A stretch of 64,000 nt of DNA. Origin: RPQJ01 sp963744735. Its GTDB lineage: Bacteria > Pseudomonadota > Gammaproteobacteria > Steroidobacterales > Steroidobacteraceae. The stretch is taken from assembly GCA_963744735.1 (NCBI GenBank), contig CAVUVH010000005.1, forward strand, positions 124,001-188,000. Direction: 5' to 3'. A program made the position numbers and the translations under genes. Positions 41,001 to 50,214 of the stretch are shown piece by piece. The number at the start of each line of letters is the position of its first letter. Position 1 is the first letter of the stretch. The notes beneath the pieces were generated by a model. It had not been told where the DNA came from and did not search any database. It saw only the letters and a program-made list of their open reading frames with translations.

Positions 41001-41733
41001 CGAATCACCCCGCAATACGCTGTACCGGGGGCAGACCCGCAGCCGACGCAAACTGACGCGCGGCCGCCTGCTGCTGTACCGGGTGGCCGTCGTCGTCGCC
41101 TGGTGGCTGGTGCGCGGCTTGTGGGCCACCTGCCGCATCACCCACGTCGCGGGCCGCGAAGTGGCGGGCCAGGCCGTGCGCGAGCACCGCTCGCTGATCC
41201 CGGTCTACTGGCACCAGCACCTGATGTTCGGGGCGTACGCGCTGCTCGACCTGCGGAAGGACGGCCTCAAGGCCGGCTTCCTGGTCAGTCCATCGATAGA
41301 CGGAACGGCGCCGGCGATGCTGGTGGAAAAGGTCGGCGGCCATGTCATACGCGGCTCGTCCACCAATACCGGGGCGCGGGCGCTGAAGGACTACTACGAG
41401 ATGATCGTGAAGCAGCAGGTCTCGCCTGCCGTCTCGCCGGACGGACCGCGCGGACCGCTGCACGAATTCAAGCCGGGCGCGATCATGCTGTCGCAGATCA
41501 CCGGCAAGCCGATCCTGCCGATTGCCGTCGCGCACGCCTGGACCTACCGGTTCCGCACCTGGGACGCGTTCGAATTGCCGCTGCCTTTCAGCCGCGTGGC
41601 AATCGTGTATGGCGAACCGGTCAAGGTGGCGCGCGCGATGGATGCCGCGGCCCTGGCAGGCTGGCAGGCGCAGATGGCGGCCCGGCTACTGGAACTGCGG
41701 CGCGAGGCGGAGGCTGCGCTCCAGCGCCGCTGA
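40990..41733 (+). CDS. DUF374 lysophospholipid acyltransferase-like protein
   Basis: A 247-residue membrane-anchored protein: a basic N-terminus, one hydrophobic segment (VAVVVAWWLVRGLW), then the DUF374 domain with VYWHQHLMFGAYAL, FLVSPSIDGTAPAMLVEKVGG, RGSSTNTGARALKDY and SPDGPRGPLHEFKPGAIMLSQ. The family belongs to the LPLAT superfamily and is linked to envelope lipid assembly. The ATG overlaps the end of the efflux gene. It ends over the 3' end of the convergent phosphopantetheinyl transferase. Confidence 0.85.
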   Translation: MPSDESPRNTLYRGQTRSRRKLTRGRLLLYRVAVVVAWWLVRGLWATCRITHVAGREVAGQAVREHRSLIPVYWHQHLMFGAYALLDLRKDGLKAGFLVSPSIDGTAPAMLVEKVGGHVIRGSSTNTGARALKDYYEMIVKQQVSPAVSPDGPRGPLHEFKPGAIMLSQITGKPILPIAVAHAWTYRFRTWDAFELPLPFSRVAIVYGEPVKVARAMDAAALAGWQAQMAARLLELRREAEAALQRR

Positions 41734-42331
41734 CACAGCCGCGCCTGCCAGGTCACATTCCACTGCCGGCGCGGGCAGCAGCGGCACCCGCGCCGCGATG
41801 TGCCCCACGCACCCCGGCAACTCCAGCGGATGCAGGAAGTACCTTCCCGTCGCCCACGGCCCCGGCGCCCAGGTTCGCGGCAAGACTGACCCGCGCCGCA
41901 TCCCGCAGCCCCAGTCCGGCGGCCTTGAGCACGGCCTCGGTCGCGGTCCAGTTCCGCAGGCGCTGCACGGCGTCCGCCGGGGCCTCCAGCGGCAGCGTTT
42001 CGAGATCCAGGCCCGGGTCGGCGTGCAGGCTGGCGATGCAGGCGACCCGCGTGGCGCAGTGCGACCAGCTGAAGCGCGGGCCGCCCGGCAGGACGGGCTT
42101 GCCTCCCTCCGCGGGAAATGACAGCTCGCCCGGCGCAGGGGCGCGGCCGGTCAATCGCTCGATGGCCAGCAACGCCAGCGCCAGCGCCGCCAGGCTGTCG
42201 CGGCGGGCGGCCGCATCGCGCCGGCCGAGTTCCAGCCGCCGGGCATAGGGCAAGGCCTCGAGCAGCCGCGGCTGCCACGCCGGCAGCGGCGGACCCGCCA
42301 ACGCTGCATGAATGACGATCGTGCCGCTCAT
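41686..42331 (-). CDS. 4'-phosphopantetheinyl transferase superfamily protein (frameshifted)
   Basis: Enzyme that would convert an apo acyl carrier protein to its holo form. Motifs: FSWSHCATRVACIAS, a D-L-E (GLDLETLPLE) where most members have D-x-E for Mg, and WTATEAVLKAAGLGL as the W-x-x-x-E-A-x-x-K motif. The frame changes near 41850; after it the C-terminus continues as YFLHPLELPGCVGHIAARV. The span is one base over a multiple of three, giving about 214 residues. It is divergent from the acyl-AMP ligase-ACP gene, its natural client. Confidence 0.75.
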
Positions 42332-42495
42332 CCTGCCGCTGACTGTCCTCGCCACGGACCCGCAGGGTCCGACCGTCGCAGTGAACACCGGCGGCCGGCA
42401 AAGCGCCAGCCGGTCGAAGCGCGGCACGCATTCGCGTACATTTCACGGAGGGCCGTTGCTGCGGCCCGCGCCACAGCCACGAGAACCAGGTACCG

Positions 42496-44469
42496 ATGAT
42501 CAAGTACGCGACGCTCCCGGACATGCTCGACGAACGCGCGCTCGGCGGGGGCGCCATCGTCTATCTCGAAGGCGAAGGCGCTGAAAAGTCGCTCAAGCTT
42601 GCCGACCTGCGCAAGCGGGCCCTCGGCATCCTGTTCCACCTGCAGCGGCTCGGCGCACAGCCCGGCGACTTCCTCGTGCTGCACGTGGCGAGCAACGAGC
42701 AGTTCATCGATGCCTACTGGGCCTGCCTGTACGGCGGCATCGTGCCCGTGCCCGTCGCGGTGGGCATCAGCGACGAGCACAAGCACAAGCTGCTGCGCAT
42801 CGCGCGGCAGCTCGGTCGCCCGTATCTCTACACCGACCGGAAGCTGCGCGACCGGCTGGCGGCGTTCGCGCCGGCCTCCGGCGAGACGGACACCTGGACG
42901 GCGCTCGCCGCGCGCACTTTCCTGATCGACACGCTCGACGACATCTCCCGTGCCGGCACCCGCGCGACGCTCGTGCCCGGGCAGACGGCCTTCATCCAGT
43001 TCTCGTCGGGCTCCACCAGCGAGCCCAAGGGCGTGGTGCTGACCCATCGCAACATCCTGGCCAATGCCGAGGGCGCGACGCAGGCGGCCGGGTTCTGCGA
43101 ACAGGACATTTCGCTCAGCTGGATGCCGCTCACGCACGACATGGGGCTGATCGGCTTCCACCTGATGATGATGTATGCCGGCGTGCGCCAGCACCTGATG
43201 CCGACCGACCTGTTCGTGCGGCGCGCGCTGCTGTGGCTCAAGTGGGCGTCCGAGAAGCGCGTGACGCTGACCTGTTCGCCGAACTTCGGCTACCGGCATT
43301 GCCTGCGCGCGCTCGGCGACAGGACGCTCGACGATCACGACCTGTCATCCGTGCGGCTGGTGTTCAACGGTGCCGAGCCGATCGCGGTGGAACTCGCCGA
43401 GGAGTTCCTCGACCGCCTGCAGCCCTATGGCCTCGCACGCACGGCGATGTACCCGGTGTACGGGCTGGCCGAGGCATCGCTGGCCGTGAGCTTCCCGGTG
43501 CCCGGCTCGGCGTATCGCTACATCACGGTCGACCGGCGCTCGCTCGGGGTCGGCGCCACGGCGCTGCACGTGGCAGCCACGGATCCCATGGCACTCAGGC
43601 TGATGTGCGAGGGCAAGCCGATCCCCTACACCAGCGTGCGCATCGTCGACGACAGCGGCGCCGAGGTGCCCGACGGCACGGTCGGCCACCTGCTGCTGCG
43701 CGGCGACAACGTGACCGCGGGCTACTTCCAGAATCCGGAGGCGAACGCGGCTGCATTCACCGCCGACGGCTGGTTGCGCACCGGCGACCTGGCGCTGCTG
43801 CACGCGGGCGAGCTCTACGTCACCGGCCGCTCGAAGGAGATCATCTTCGTCAACGGCCAGAATTATTATCCGCACGATCTCGAGGCCGTGCTGCAGGCCG
43901 AGCCGGGCCTGGAACTCGGCAAGGTGATCGCCGCCGGCGCCCGTCCGGCCACCGCCGCTGCCGACGAACTCGTGCTGTTCGTGCTGCACCGGAGCGACAT
44001 GGCGAGCTTCGTGCCGCTCGCGACCCGCGCGATGCACCTCGTCAACGAGCATGCGGGCGTCGAAGTGGCGCGCGTCGTGCCGGTGAAGCGCATCCCGAAG
44101 ACGACCAGCGGCAAGCTGCAGCGCAGCGCCCTGGCCAGGGCCTATGAAGACGGCGAATTCGCGGCCGAGATCGACGAATTCGACGCCGCCTGGATGGCGC
44201 TGCACGGCCATGGGCGCGCCGCCAGCGGCAGGATCGAGGCGCAGCTCAAGGCCATCGTCGACGACGCGATGCCCGGCAAGCACGTCGACATCGAGGACAA
44301 CCTGTTCGACGTCGGCGCGAGTTCGCTGACGCTGATCCAGATCCACGAGAAGATCGACGAGCTGTACCCCGGCGCAGTGGACCTGACGGAGCTGTTCGAC
44401 CTGCCGACGATCGCGCAGCTGGCGCGGCACCTCGAGCAGAAGCTGGCGCCGGCGCAGTCGTCAGCCTAG
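42496..44469 (+). CDS. Fatty acyl-AMP ligase fused to an acyl carrier protein domain
   Basis: A 657-residue protein. Residues ~1-570 are an AMP-forming ligase: FIQFSSGSTSEPKGVVLTHRN (P-loop), YGLAEASLAVSF (A5-type), TGDLALLHAGELYVTGRSKEIIFVNGQNYYP (A7/A8) and KTTSGKLQR with the catalytic Lys. The YPHDLE and FVNGQNYYP form resembles FAAL-type ligases that pass acyl-AMP to a carrier protein. Residues ~575-650 are that carrier: EDNLFDVGASSLTLIQIHEKI, with the phosphopantetheine Ser in G-A-S-S. It lies between a phosphopantetheinyl transferase and two LpxL-type acyltransferases. No polyketide synthase is in the window. Confidence 0.88.
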   Translation: MIKYATLPDMLDERALGGGAIVYLEGEGAEKSLKLADLRKRALGILFHLQRLGAQPGDFLVLHVASNEQFIDAYWACLYGGIVPVPVAVGISDEHKHKLLRIARQLGRPYLYTDRKLRDRLAAFAPASGETDTWTALAARTFLIDTLDDISRAGTRATLVPGQTAFIQFSSGSTSEPKGVVLTHRNILANAEGATQAAGFCEQDISLSWMPLTHDMGLIGFHLMMMYAGVRQHLMPTDLFVRRALLWLKWASEKRVTLTCSPNFGYRHCLRALGDRTLDDHDLSSVRLVFNGAEPIAVELAEEFLDRLQPYGLARTAMYPVYGLAEASLAVSFPVPGSAYRYITVDRRSLGVGATALHVAATDPMALRLMCEGKPIPYTSVRIVDDSGAEVPDGTVGHLLLRGDNVTAGYFQNPEANAAAFTADGWLRTGDLALLHAGELYVTGRSKEIIFVNGQNYYPHDLEAVLQAEPGLELGKVIAAGARPATAAADELVLFVLHRSDMASFVPLATRAMHLVNEHAGVEVARVVPVKRIPKTTSGKLQRSALARAYEDGEFAAEIDEFDAAWMALHGHGRAASGRIEAQLKAIVDDAMPGKHVDIEDNLFDVGASSLTLIQIHEKIDELYPGAVDLTELFDLPTIAQLARHLEQKLAPAQSSA

Positions 44470-45354
44470 TCGCCCGCCGCCTCGTCCGTGCGTGGCAGCG
44501 CCAGCGATCGGCGGCGACAGCTTCCAGCGCCTGTGCGACCACCACCACCCGGCCGGATCGAGCTTGATGTCGCGTTCGAGCCTGCGGGCGTAACGCTCGG
44601 TCGCTGCGCCGCCCGGCAGGCGCTCGCCGGCCGCGGTCAGCGGCTCGAGTTCGACCTCGTACTGGCCCGGGCCAAGGCGCCGCATCGACCCGTACACGAT
44701 CGGCGCCCGCAGGACGCGCGCCATGCGCTCGGGGCCCTTGAAGAAGGCCGTGTCCTGGTTGAGGAATCGCGTCCAGAGCCGGTCCGGGCTGGTGCGCGGC
44801 ACCTGGTCGGCGACCAGCCCCAGCACCCGCGCCTCGCGCACGCGCGCCATCTCTTCCTTGATCGCCTTCGACGGCACCAGCTGCGCGCCGAAACGGCCGC
44901 GGACCTTGCGGAAATACCGCTCGCCCCAGCCGCGCATCGGCTTGTAGATGCCCATCATGCCGGGGCCCAGTTCCAGCGACAGCCGCAGCAGCATCCACTC
45001 GAAATTGCAGCTGTGACCCGTGACCAGCACGAACTTGCCGCCGCCGGCCAGCAGGCCCGAGCGATCGACCAGGGTCACGCGCCGGCGCATCTCGTCGGCG
45101 TCGATCGTCCGGGCGTAGTCGATCTCGGCCAGCACCTGCGCCTGGCGGGCGATGAACTCGTTGCGGATGGCACGTCGCGCGGCCGCGTCGAGCTGCGGGA
45201 ATGAGCGCGCCAGGTTCTGCTCGATCACCGGCCGCCGCAGCCGCAGCAGCCGATATGCCAGCGCGAAGACCAGCCCGCTCAGGGCGTAGCGCCAGCGCAG
45301 CCCGAAGCCAACCGCCAGCGGCGCAGCATGCCGATCGGCGCCGGCCTCAGCCAT
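44461..45354 (-). CDS. LpxL/HtrB-type lysophospholipid acyltransferase (second of pair)
   Basis: A 297-residue membrane-anchored acyltransferase of the lipid A late-acyltransferase family. The catalytic H-x4-E is HSCNFEWM, and LVADQVPRTSPDRLWTRFLNQDTAFFKGPERMA is the family's Q-x-P...FG region in divergent form. A membrane segment lies near YALSGLVFALAYRLL. The start MAEAGADRH (45354) overlaps the upstream gene's end by 8 bases. Its stop overlaps the end of the convergent acyl-AMP ligase gene. The acceptor could be lipid A or an amino-acyl lipid. Confidence 0.85.
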   Translation of the reverse strand: MAEAGADRHAAPLAVGFGLRWRYALSGLVFALAYRLLRLRRPVIEQNLARSFPQLDAAARRAIRNEFIARQAQVLAEIDYARTIDADEMRRRVTLVDRSGLLAGGGKFVLVTGHSCNFEWMLLRLSLELGPGMMGIYKPMRGWGERYFRKVRGRFGAQLVPSKAIKEEMARVREARVLGLVADQVPRTSPDRLWTRFLNQDTAFFKGPERMARVLRAPIVYGSMRRLGPGQYEVELEPLTAAGERLPGGAATERYARRLERDIKLDPAGWWWSHRRWKLSPPIAGAATHGRGGGRLG

Positions 45355-46192
45355 ACAGCGGCTTCTCGCGTTTCCAGCGGTTGTAGACCCACAGGTACTC
45401 GGCCGGGTGCTCACGCACGTGCTGCTCCAGGGCGTCGGCATAGGCCGTCAGGATCTGCTCCGGCTCCTTGCGGCTGCCGGCGGCGGCCAGCTCGATGAAG
45501 CGCACGGCATAGTGGCCGCGGCGCTCGCGGTGCATCGCCGCAAACACCACCGTGTACCCCAGCTTCGCGCCGATCCAGCCCGGCCCGCTGTAGAAGGACG
45601 TCGGCTGGCCGAAGAACTCGAGCCAGGTCTGCTGTTCGCTGCCGGCTGCCGGTGACTGGTCGGCCAGCATCGCCAGCAGCCGCACCTGGCCGCGCTGCGC
45701 CAGCAGGTGCGGCACGAGTTCCTTCGCCTTGACCATGCGGCAGCCGAGGCGTTCGCGCAATCGTCGCAGCCGGTCATCCACCCAGGCCCGACGGGTGGGC
45801 TTGTACGCGGCGGTCAGCGGCTGCTCGAATGCCGTGGCGAGGCGCTGCAACAGCCATTCCCAGTTGGCGTGGTGGGCCGACAGGATCAGCACCCTGCCCT
45901 GCCCCGCGAGGCTCGCCCGCAGCGGCGCGTCCTGCTCCAGGCGTATCCGGGCAGCCAGGCTGTCGCGGTCGAGGAAGCGCTGGCCGAGGAACTCCGCGGC
46001 CACCTGGCCGAGGTGCCGGTAGGCGCCGGCCTCGATCCTGCTCCGGGCAGCCGGCTCGAGTTCCGGCAGGCAGCGGGCGAGCTGCCCACGGACCAGGTCG
46101 CGGCGCCAGCCGCAGACACGCATCGCCCATGCCACGAGCCCGAAGACCGCGTACAGGAAGCCAAGCAGCGCGGACTGGAGCAAGGTGTTCAA
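45347..46192 (-). CDS. LpxL/HtrB-type lysophospholipid acyltransferase (first of pair)
   Basis: A 281-residue paralogue. The catalytic H-x4-E is HHANWEWL; LLAMLADQSPAAGSEQQTWLEFFGQPTSFYSGPGWIGAKL is the conserved substrate region; the C-terminus EYLWVYNRWKREKPLYG is typical of the family (W-x-H/Y-x-R-W). One N-terminal membrane segment is present. The TTG at 46192 begins 11 bases after the 3' CCA of tRNA-Thr on the same strand, so a shared transcript is likely. Confidence 0.87.
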   Translation of the reverse strand: MNTLLQSALLGFLYAVFGLVAWAMRVCGWRRDLVRGQLARCLPELEPAARSRIEAGAYRHLGQVAAEFLGQRFLDRDSLAARIRLEQDAPLRASLAGQGRVLILSAHHANWEWLLQRLATAFEQPLTAAYKPTRRAWVDDRLRRLRERLGCRMVKAKELVPHLLAQRGQVRLLAMLADQSPAAGSEQQTWLEFFGQPTSFYSGPGWIGAKLGYTVVFAAMHRERRGHYAVRFIELAAAGSRKEPEQILTAYADALEQHVREHPAEYLWVYNRWKREKPLYG

Positions 46193-46203
46193 GGGCGCGG
46201 GAA

Positions 46204-46279
<76 letters not shown>

Positions 46280-46311
46280 CCGGTGCAACCCCCCGGCTTG
46301 GAGGGGCGCGC

Positions 46312-46340
46312 AGTATAAGGATTCGCCCCCGCCGAGGGAA
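46312..46340 (-). promoter_or_regulatory. Putative tRNA-Thr promoter
   Basis: On the minus strand a good -10 hexamer TATACT (46317-46312) lies 17 bases after TTCCCT (46340-46335), a weak -35. The tRNA 5' end is 32 bases further. It starts 8 bases past the fur-family stop, so it allows the tRNA and the acyltransferase gene behind it to be transcribed separately from the regulator. Confidence 0.5.
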
Positions 46341-46347
46341 GCTTGGC

Positions 46348-46755
46348 TCAGGCCGCCAGCTGGCGGACCCGGATCACCACTTCGACGCTGTCGATTTCGG
46401 TGCCTGGAGGCAGGGCCGGCAGCCGCGAGAACGCGATTTCGTCCGGGCGGATGTCGATCATCTCGCCGGTCGCCAGGTTCTGGAAATGGTGGTGCGAGTC
46501 GATCATCGAGTCGTACACGCAGCGCTCGGGATCGAGGTGGATCTGCCGCACCAGGCCATGGTCGACGAACAGCTTCAGCGTGTTGTAGACGGTGGCCTTG
46601 GAGACCCGGCTCGGGGACTGCCGCAGCGTGCCCAGCAGCTGCTCGGCGGTGAGATGGACCGGGGCTGCCAGCAGGACCTCGGCAACCTTGACGCGCTGCT
46701 GGGTCGGGCGGATTCCATGGCGTTCGAGGAGGCTGCTGACTTCGTTCACGGCCAT
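46348..46755 (-). CDS. Fur-family transcriptional regulator, Irr/PerR-like
   Basis: A 135-residue winged-helix repressor. ERHGIRPTQQRVKVAEVLL starts the DNA-binding domain, and SPSRVSKATVYNTLKLFVDHGLVRQI is the recognition and wing region. The C-terminal domain has DSHHHFQNLATGEMIDI, a triple-His metal or haem site like that of Irr, and no C-x-x-C zinc motif of classical Fur/PerR. The start MAVNEVSSLLE (46755) follows an AT-rich TTTAAA stretch at about 46782-46787. It is divergent from the minor pilin cluster. Confidence 0.88.
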   Translation of the reverse strand: MAVNEVSSLLERHGIRPTQQRVKVAEVLLAAPVHLTAEQLLGTLRQSPSRVSKATVYNTLKLFVDHGLVRQIHLDPERCVYDSMIDSHHHFQNLATGEMIDIRPDEIAFSRLPALPPGTEIDSVEVVIRVRQLAA

Positions 46756-46915
46756 TGTCCGGGGGAAGGAAAATGGACTCGATTTAAAGGGTACCCGGCC
46801 GGCACGCAAATCCGCAGAAACCGGTGTGTTTCGTCGCAAGACCGCAGCCACGGGCGGTCCTAGCCTGACTCCTCGCCGGGCGGCAGGGGGCTGGCCGGCA
46901 AATCCGCCTGGATTC

Positions 46916-47476
46916 ATGCCCATGGACAGCAAGCACCTGATCGATCCAGCCGGCCGGGAACCCGGCTACACGCTGGTCGAACTGGTCGTTGGCCTGGGCG
47001 TGCTGGCTGTCCTGGCGGGATGGGTTGTGCCGAACTTCGGCCACTTCAGCCGTAATGCAGCCCGCAGCAGCGAGGTCAACCAGTTCATCCAGGCCGTTTA
47101 CCTGGCTCGCAGCGAGGCGATCAAGCGCAACGGGGTCGTGAGCCTGTGTCCGAGCCGGGACGGTGCGACGTGTGATGTCGGCAGCCCCTGGCACCAGGGA
47201 TGGCTCGTGTTCGTGAACCTCGATCGTGATTCACCCGCAACGCGGGATGCGGACGAGGAACTGCTGCATGCCTACCCACCCTGGGAGTCTGGCGAGATCA
47301 CGGCGAACCGAACCACCCTGTCCTTTCGACCCTTCGGCCAGAGTGGCGTCACGGCAACGATCACCTTCTGCGACGATCGAGGGAGTGCCGAGGCACGCGC
47401 CGTCATCATCAGCCAGACCGGTCGTCCCCGCCTTGCGGACAAGAACTCGTCGGGCGGGCCCCTCGATTGCGGTTGA
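46916..47476 (+). CDS. GspH/FimT-type minor pilin (set 1)
   Basis: A 186-residue prepilin. The type III leader ends REPG|YTLVELVVGLGVLAVLAGWVVP, with Glu at mature position 5. The body has the FimT/FimU pattern: FIQAVYLARSEAIKRNGVVSLCPSRDG and a late ISQTGRPRLADK, with Cys residues CPSRDGATC and a C-terminal Cys. FimT/FimU-class pilins prime pilus assembly as part of the tip complex. First gene of a run fimT-pilV-pilW-pilX. No frame change is evident. Confidence 0.85.
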   Translation: MPMDSKHLIDPAGREPGYTLVELVVGLGVLAVLAGWVVPNFGHFSRNAARSSEVNQFIQAVYLARSEAIKRNGVVSLCPSRDGATCDVGSPWHQGWLVFVNLDRDSPATRDADEELLHAYPPWESGEITANRTTLSFRPFGQSGVTATITFCDDRGSAEARAVIISQTGRPRLADKNSSGGPLDCG

Positions 47477-47496
47477 CGCGATAGCAGGCCTGTCAC

Positions 47497-47975
47497 ATGT
47501 CACAGCGGATTGCACGATCGACGAACGGCGGATTTGCGCTCATCAATGCACTGGTCGCGGCAACGGTGCTGGCAATCGGCCTGCTTGGCAGCGCAGCGAT
47601 GCTGGTGCACAGCCTGCAGACCAGCCGCCTGGCCCTGCAGCAGACCCAGGCCGCGGCCCTGGCGGCAGACATGGCAGAACGCCTGCGCGCGAACAGCTCT
47701 GCGGGGGCCGCCTTCGCACTCGCACCGGGCACGACACTCGACGCACCGGCGACTGCCTTGCGCGACCGTTGACCAGTGCAGCCCGCAACAGGTGGCAGCC
47801 CGCGAACTGTATTTGTGGCAGCAGTCCGTCATGCGCGCGCTGCCGGACCCGCAGGCGGCCATCGTCGTCTCGCCCGCTGCAACGCCGGCGGCAAATCTTT
47901 ACACGCATCACCATCCGCTGGGTGCAGTCGGGCGATGCCGCTGCGGCGTCGATCACGCTGACGGTGCAGGCATGA
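47497..47975 (+). CDS. pilV: PilV-type minor pilin (set 1, two frame changes)
   Basis: The prepilin N-terminus reads STNGGFALINALVAATVLAIGLLGSAAML; position 5 is not the usual Glu, an oddity for this class. ALQQTQAAALAADMAERLRANS is the typical PilV helix. The frame changes near 47770 and near 47900, after which IFTRITIRWVQSGDAAAASITLTVQA gives the usual PilV strand end. The span is two bases over a multiple of three, about 159 residues. The stop overlaps the pilW ATG. Confidence 0.8.
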
Positions 47976-48949
47976 AGCCGCGGTTCGCCAGGGAAAAACG
48001 GCACGATGGATTCAGCCTCGTGGAGCTGATGATCATGCTGGTCATCGAACTTTGCGTCATCGGCGCGGCAATCACCGTATACCTCAAGGTCCAGGACACA
48101 TATCGGACTGCAGACTCCCTGGGACGCCTGCAGGAGAGCGCCCGCCATGCCATGAGCCTCGTCGAGGCCGACGTGCGCATGGCCAATTTCTGGGGCCTGC
48201 ACAACCAGCACGATCTCAACACGATCAGCGCGCTTTCGACATTTCCCGTCAACTGCGGCGCGGACTGGGTAACCGATACCGCCAGTTTCATCACCGGAGA
48301 GAACAACGCGTATTCGCTGCCGTGCGCAGCTTCTGGCGGCGGGGCGCAGCCGGATTCAGACGTACTGATCGTGCGCCGCGCAAGTGCACAGCGTATCTCG
48401 CCACAGTCCGCCATCGTCGCGGCCGTCAATCGCGACCGGGTACTCATCGTCTCCAACCCATTGGCAGGCGAGATCTTCGTACCGAAGGATATCGGTGACA
48501 GCATTCCTGCAGGCTACGCAACAGCCGATCCGGCGAATGCACCGCCGGCGGCCGACACACGCGCACTGCTGGTCAACGCGTACTACGTCAGTCGCAACTC
48601 GAGCGTATCGACGGGATACCCAGCGCTGCGGCGCAAGCGACTGAGCGCCGGCCCGTCGATCACCGACGAGGAGCTGCTGCCCGGCGTCGAGGACCTGCAG
48701 TTCGAGATCGGCGTCGATACGACCGGGGATGCAAACGTCGACGTATTCGTGAATCCGGGTGCCGTGCCCGCCGGCGGCACACCGGTCTCGGTTCGATTGT
48801 GGCTGCGCTTGCGCGCCCAGGACAGTGACAGACAGCTGGCAGACACTCCGGCCGATGCCTACGCGGACCGGAGCTGGCCCGCCTCGCACGACGGTTACCG
48901 GCGGCTGCTGGTCCACAAGACCCTGCACCTGCGCAACGTCCGTCAATGA
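47972..48949 (+). CDS. pilW: PilW-type minor pilin (set 1)
   Basis: A 325-residue prepilin. The leader ends KRHDG|FSLVELMIMLVIELCVIGAAITVYLKVQDTYR, and the helix continues as RLQESARHAMSLVEADVRMANFWG, the PilW signature. The C-terminal end LLPGVEDLQFEIGVDTTGDANVDVFV is also characteristic. It is intact, unlike its neighbours. It overlaps pilV and pilX by 4 bases on each side. Confidence 0.88.
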   Translation: MKPRFAREKRHDGFSLVELMIMLVIELCVIGAAITVYLKVQDTYRTADSLGRLQESARHAMSLVEADVRMANFWGLHNQHDLNTISALSTFPVNCGADWVTDTASFITGENNAYSLPCAASGGGAQPDSDVLIVRRASAQRISPQSAIVAAVNRDRVLIVSNPLAGEIFVPKDIGDSIPAGYATADPANAPPAADTRALLVNAYYVSRNSSVSTGYPALRRKRLSAGPSITDEELLPGVEDLQFEIGVDTTGDANVDVFVNPGAVPAGGTPVSVRLWLRLRAQDSDRQLADTPADAYADRSWPASHDGYRRLLVHKTLHLRNVRQ

Positions 48950-49479
48950 CAGCGCATGAGAAGTGGCCTGTCCGTGCAGCCAAACCGTGGCGACGCCAGC
49001 GTGGAGCGGCGCTGGTCATTGCATCCATGATGCTCCTGATCATTACCCTGATTGGCGTCGCGAGCCTGGTCGCTGCTACGCTCGAGCTGCAGATGTCCGG
49101 CAACTTCCAGTATCAGGATCGCGCCTTCCAGGCAGCCGAATTTGCCATCGAGCAGGCACTCCACTCCGACGCCACTGAGCACGGCCTACACGTTGGCGAG
49201 CCCGAAGTCCTTTCCAGCGTCTGGTGACCCGGCGCTCATGCCAGGCTCCGCGAACCGACACCTACACCTACCGCCTGTACTTCAACTCAAGTGTCGGGAA
49301 GCACGCCAATTCCCAGGGGTTCCGAAAGCGGTACGGCCCTGGTCGCCTATCACTTCGTGATCGTGGGAACCGGACAATCGTCTCGCGGCGCCGAGGCAAC
49401 GCACACGCAGGGCTTTTATGTGCTCGGCTCGGCGGATTGCGATTCCAGTCGCTGCCGAGTGCAACTTCGATGGCGCTGA
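48946..49479 (+). CDS. pilX: PilX-type minor pilin (set 1, several frame changes)
   Basis: The prepilin N-terminus is RRQRGAALVIASMMLLIITLIGVASLVAATLELQMSGNFQYQDRAFQAAEFAIEQAL, the standard PilX/PilX_N pattern in which Glu5 is absent. Downstream, pieces recognisable by composition lie in shifting frames: TYTYRLYFNSSV near 49265, GTALVAYHFVIVGTG near 49340, and THTQGFYVLGSADC to the stop at 49477-49479. The intended protein is about 177 residues. The 282-base gap after it (49480-49761) holds a small GGCAC-A-GTGCC palindrome and no credible gene. Confidence 0.75.
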
Positions 49480-49761
49480 ACGCACGAAGACCTTCTGGGA
49501 ACAGCAAGGCGCCGAGTGACGGTCGAGCCCACACGAATCGCAGCCCCTTCGAGGGCATCATCTTTTGTTAAGTGCGTCACAGAATTTCCGGCTCTGCTGC
49601 TTCGGCTGCATGGCACAGTGCCGTTCGTCGGTCCACGCTCGACGTCTATCGGGTGTGTCTTGGCGGAGCCGTCGGGCTGGGGAACAATAGGTCCAAGCGC
49701 AAGAGGGCTCAATTTTCACAGGCATGAACGACTGCCTGGTAACACCTGACCGGGGATTCCA

Positions 49762-50208
49762 GTGACACCATATCGCAAAGCCAGTTCGAATGTGCGGTCT
49801 CGCATGCAGGGCATCACGCTGATCGAACTGATGATCGTCGTCGCCATCGTCGGTGTACTGGCCTCGCTGGCAATCACGACCTATTCCCGGTACGTGATCA
49901 AGACTAATCGTGCTGCGGCGGCGTCGGTTCTGCTCGGCATCGCCAACCGACAGGAGCAATACTTCCTCGACGCGCGTGAGTATGCCGCAGACATGACGAC
50001 GCTGGGAGCGGCGGCGCCTCCTGAAGTGTCTAGCAACTACACGATCGCCACGTCGGCCGACAACAGCGCCACGCCACCGACTTTTGAGGTCACCGCGACG
50101 CCCACCGGCAATCAGCTGTCAAAGGACACCAAGTGCGCCACGCTGACGCTGAGCAGCGCGGGTGCGAAGTCGATCTCCGGCAGTGGTTCGGTCCAGGACT
50201 GCTGGTAA
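49762..50208 (+). CDS. PilE-type pilin (first copy)
   Basis: A prepilin of 148 residues from GTG 49762, or 134 from ATG 49804. The cleavage site is RMQG|ITLIELMIVVAIVGVLASLAITTYSRYVIKTNR with Glu5 present. The shorter start gives a 3-residue leader, the longer an 17-residue one; both are seen in type IV pilins. The domain GIANRQEQYFLDAREYAADMTTLG is PilE-like, and the C-terminal CATL...QDCW forms the disulfide loop. It stands between the two minor pilin sets. Confidence 0.88.
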   Translation: MTPYRKASSNVRSRMQGITLIELMIVVAIVGVLASLAITTYSRYVIKTNRAAAASVLLGIANRQEQYFLDAREYAADMTTLGAAAPPEVSSNYTIATSADNSATPPTFEVTATPTGNQLSKDTKCATLTLSSAGAKSISGSGSVQDCW

Positions 50209-50214
50209 CCAGCC

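Noticed and set aside
49516..49749. A 77-codon plus-strand gene after the first pilX
   Set aside because: No ribosome-binding site, no homology pattern, and it bridges the spacer between pilX and pilE in a frame with low coding character.
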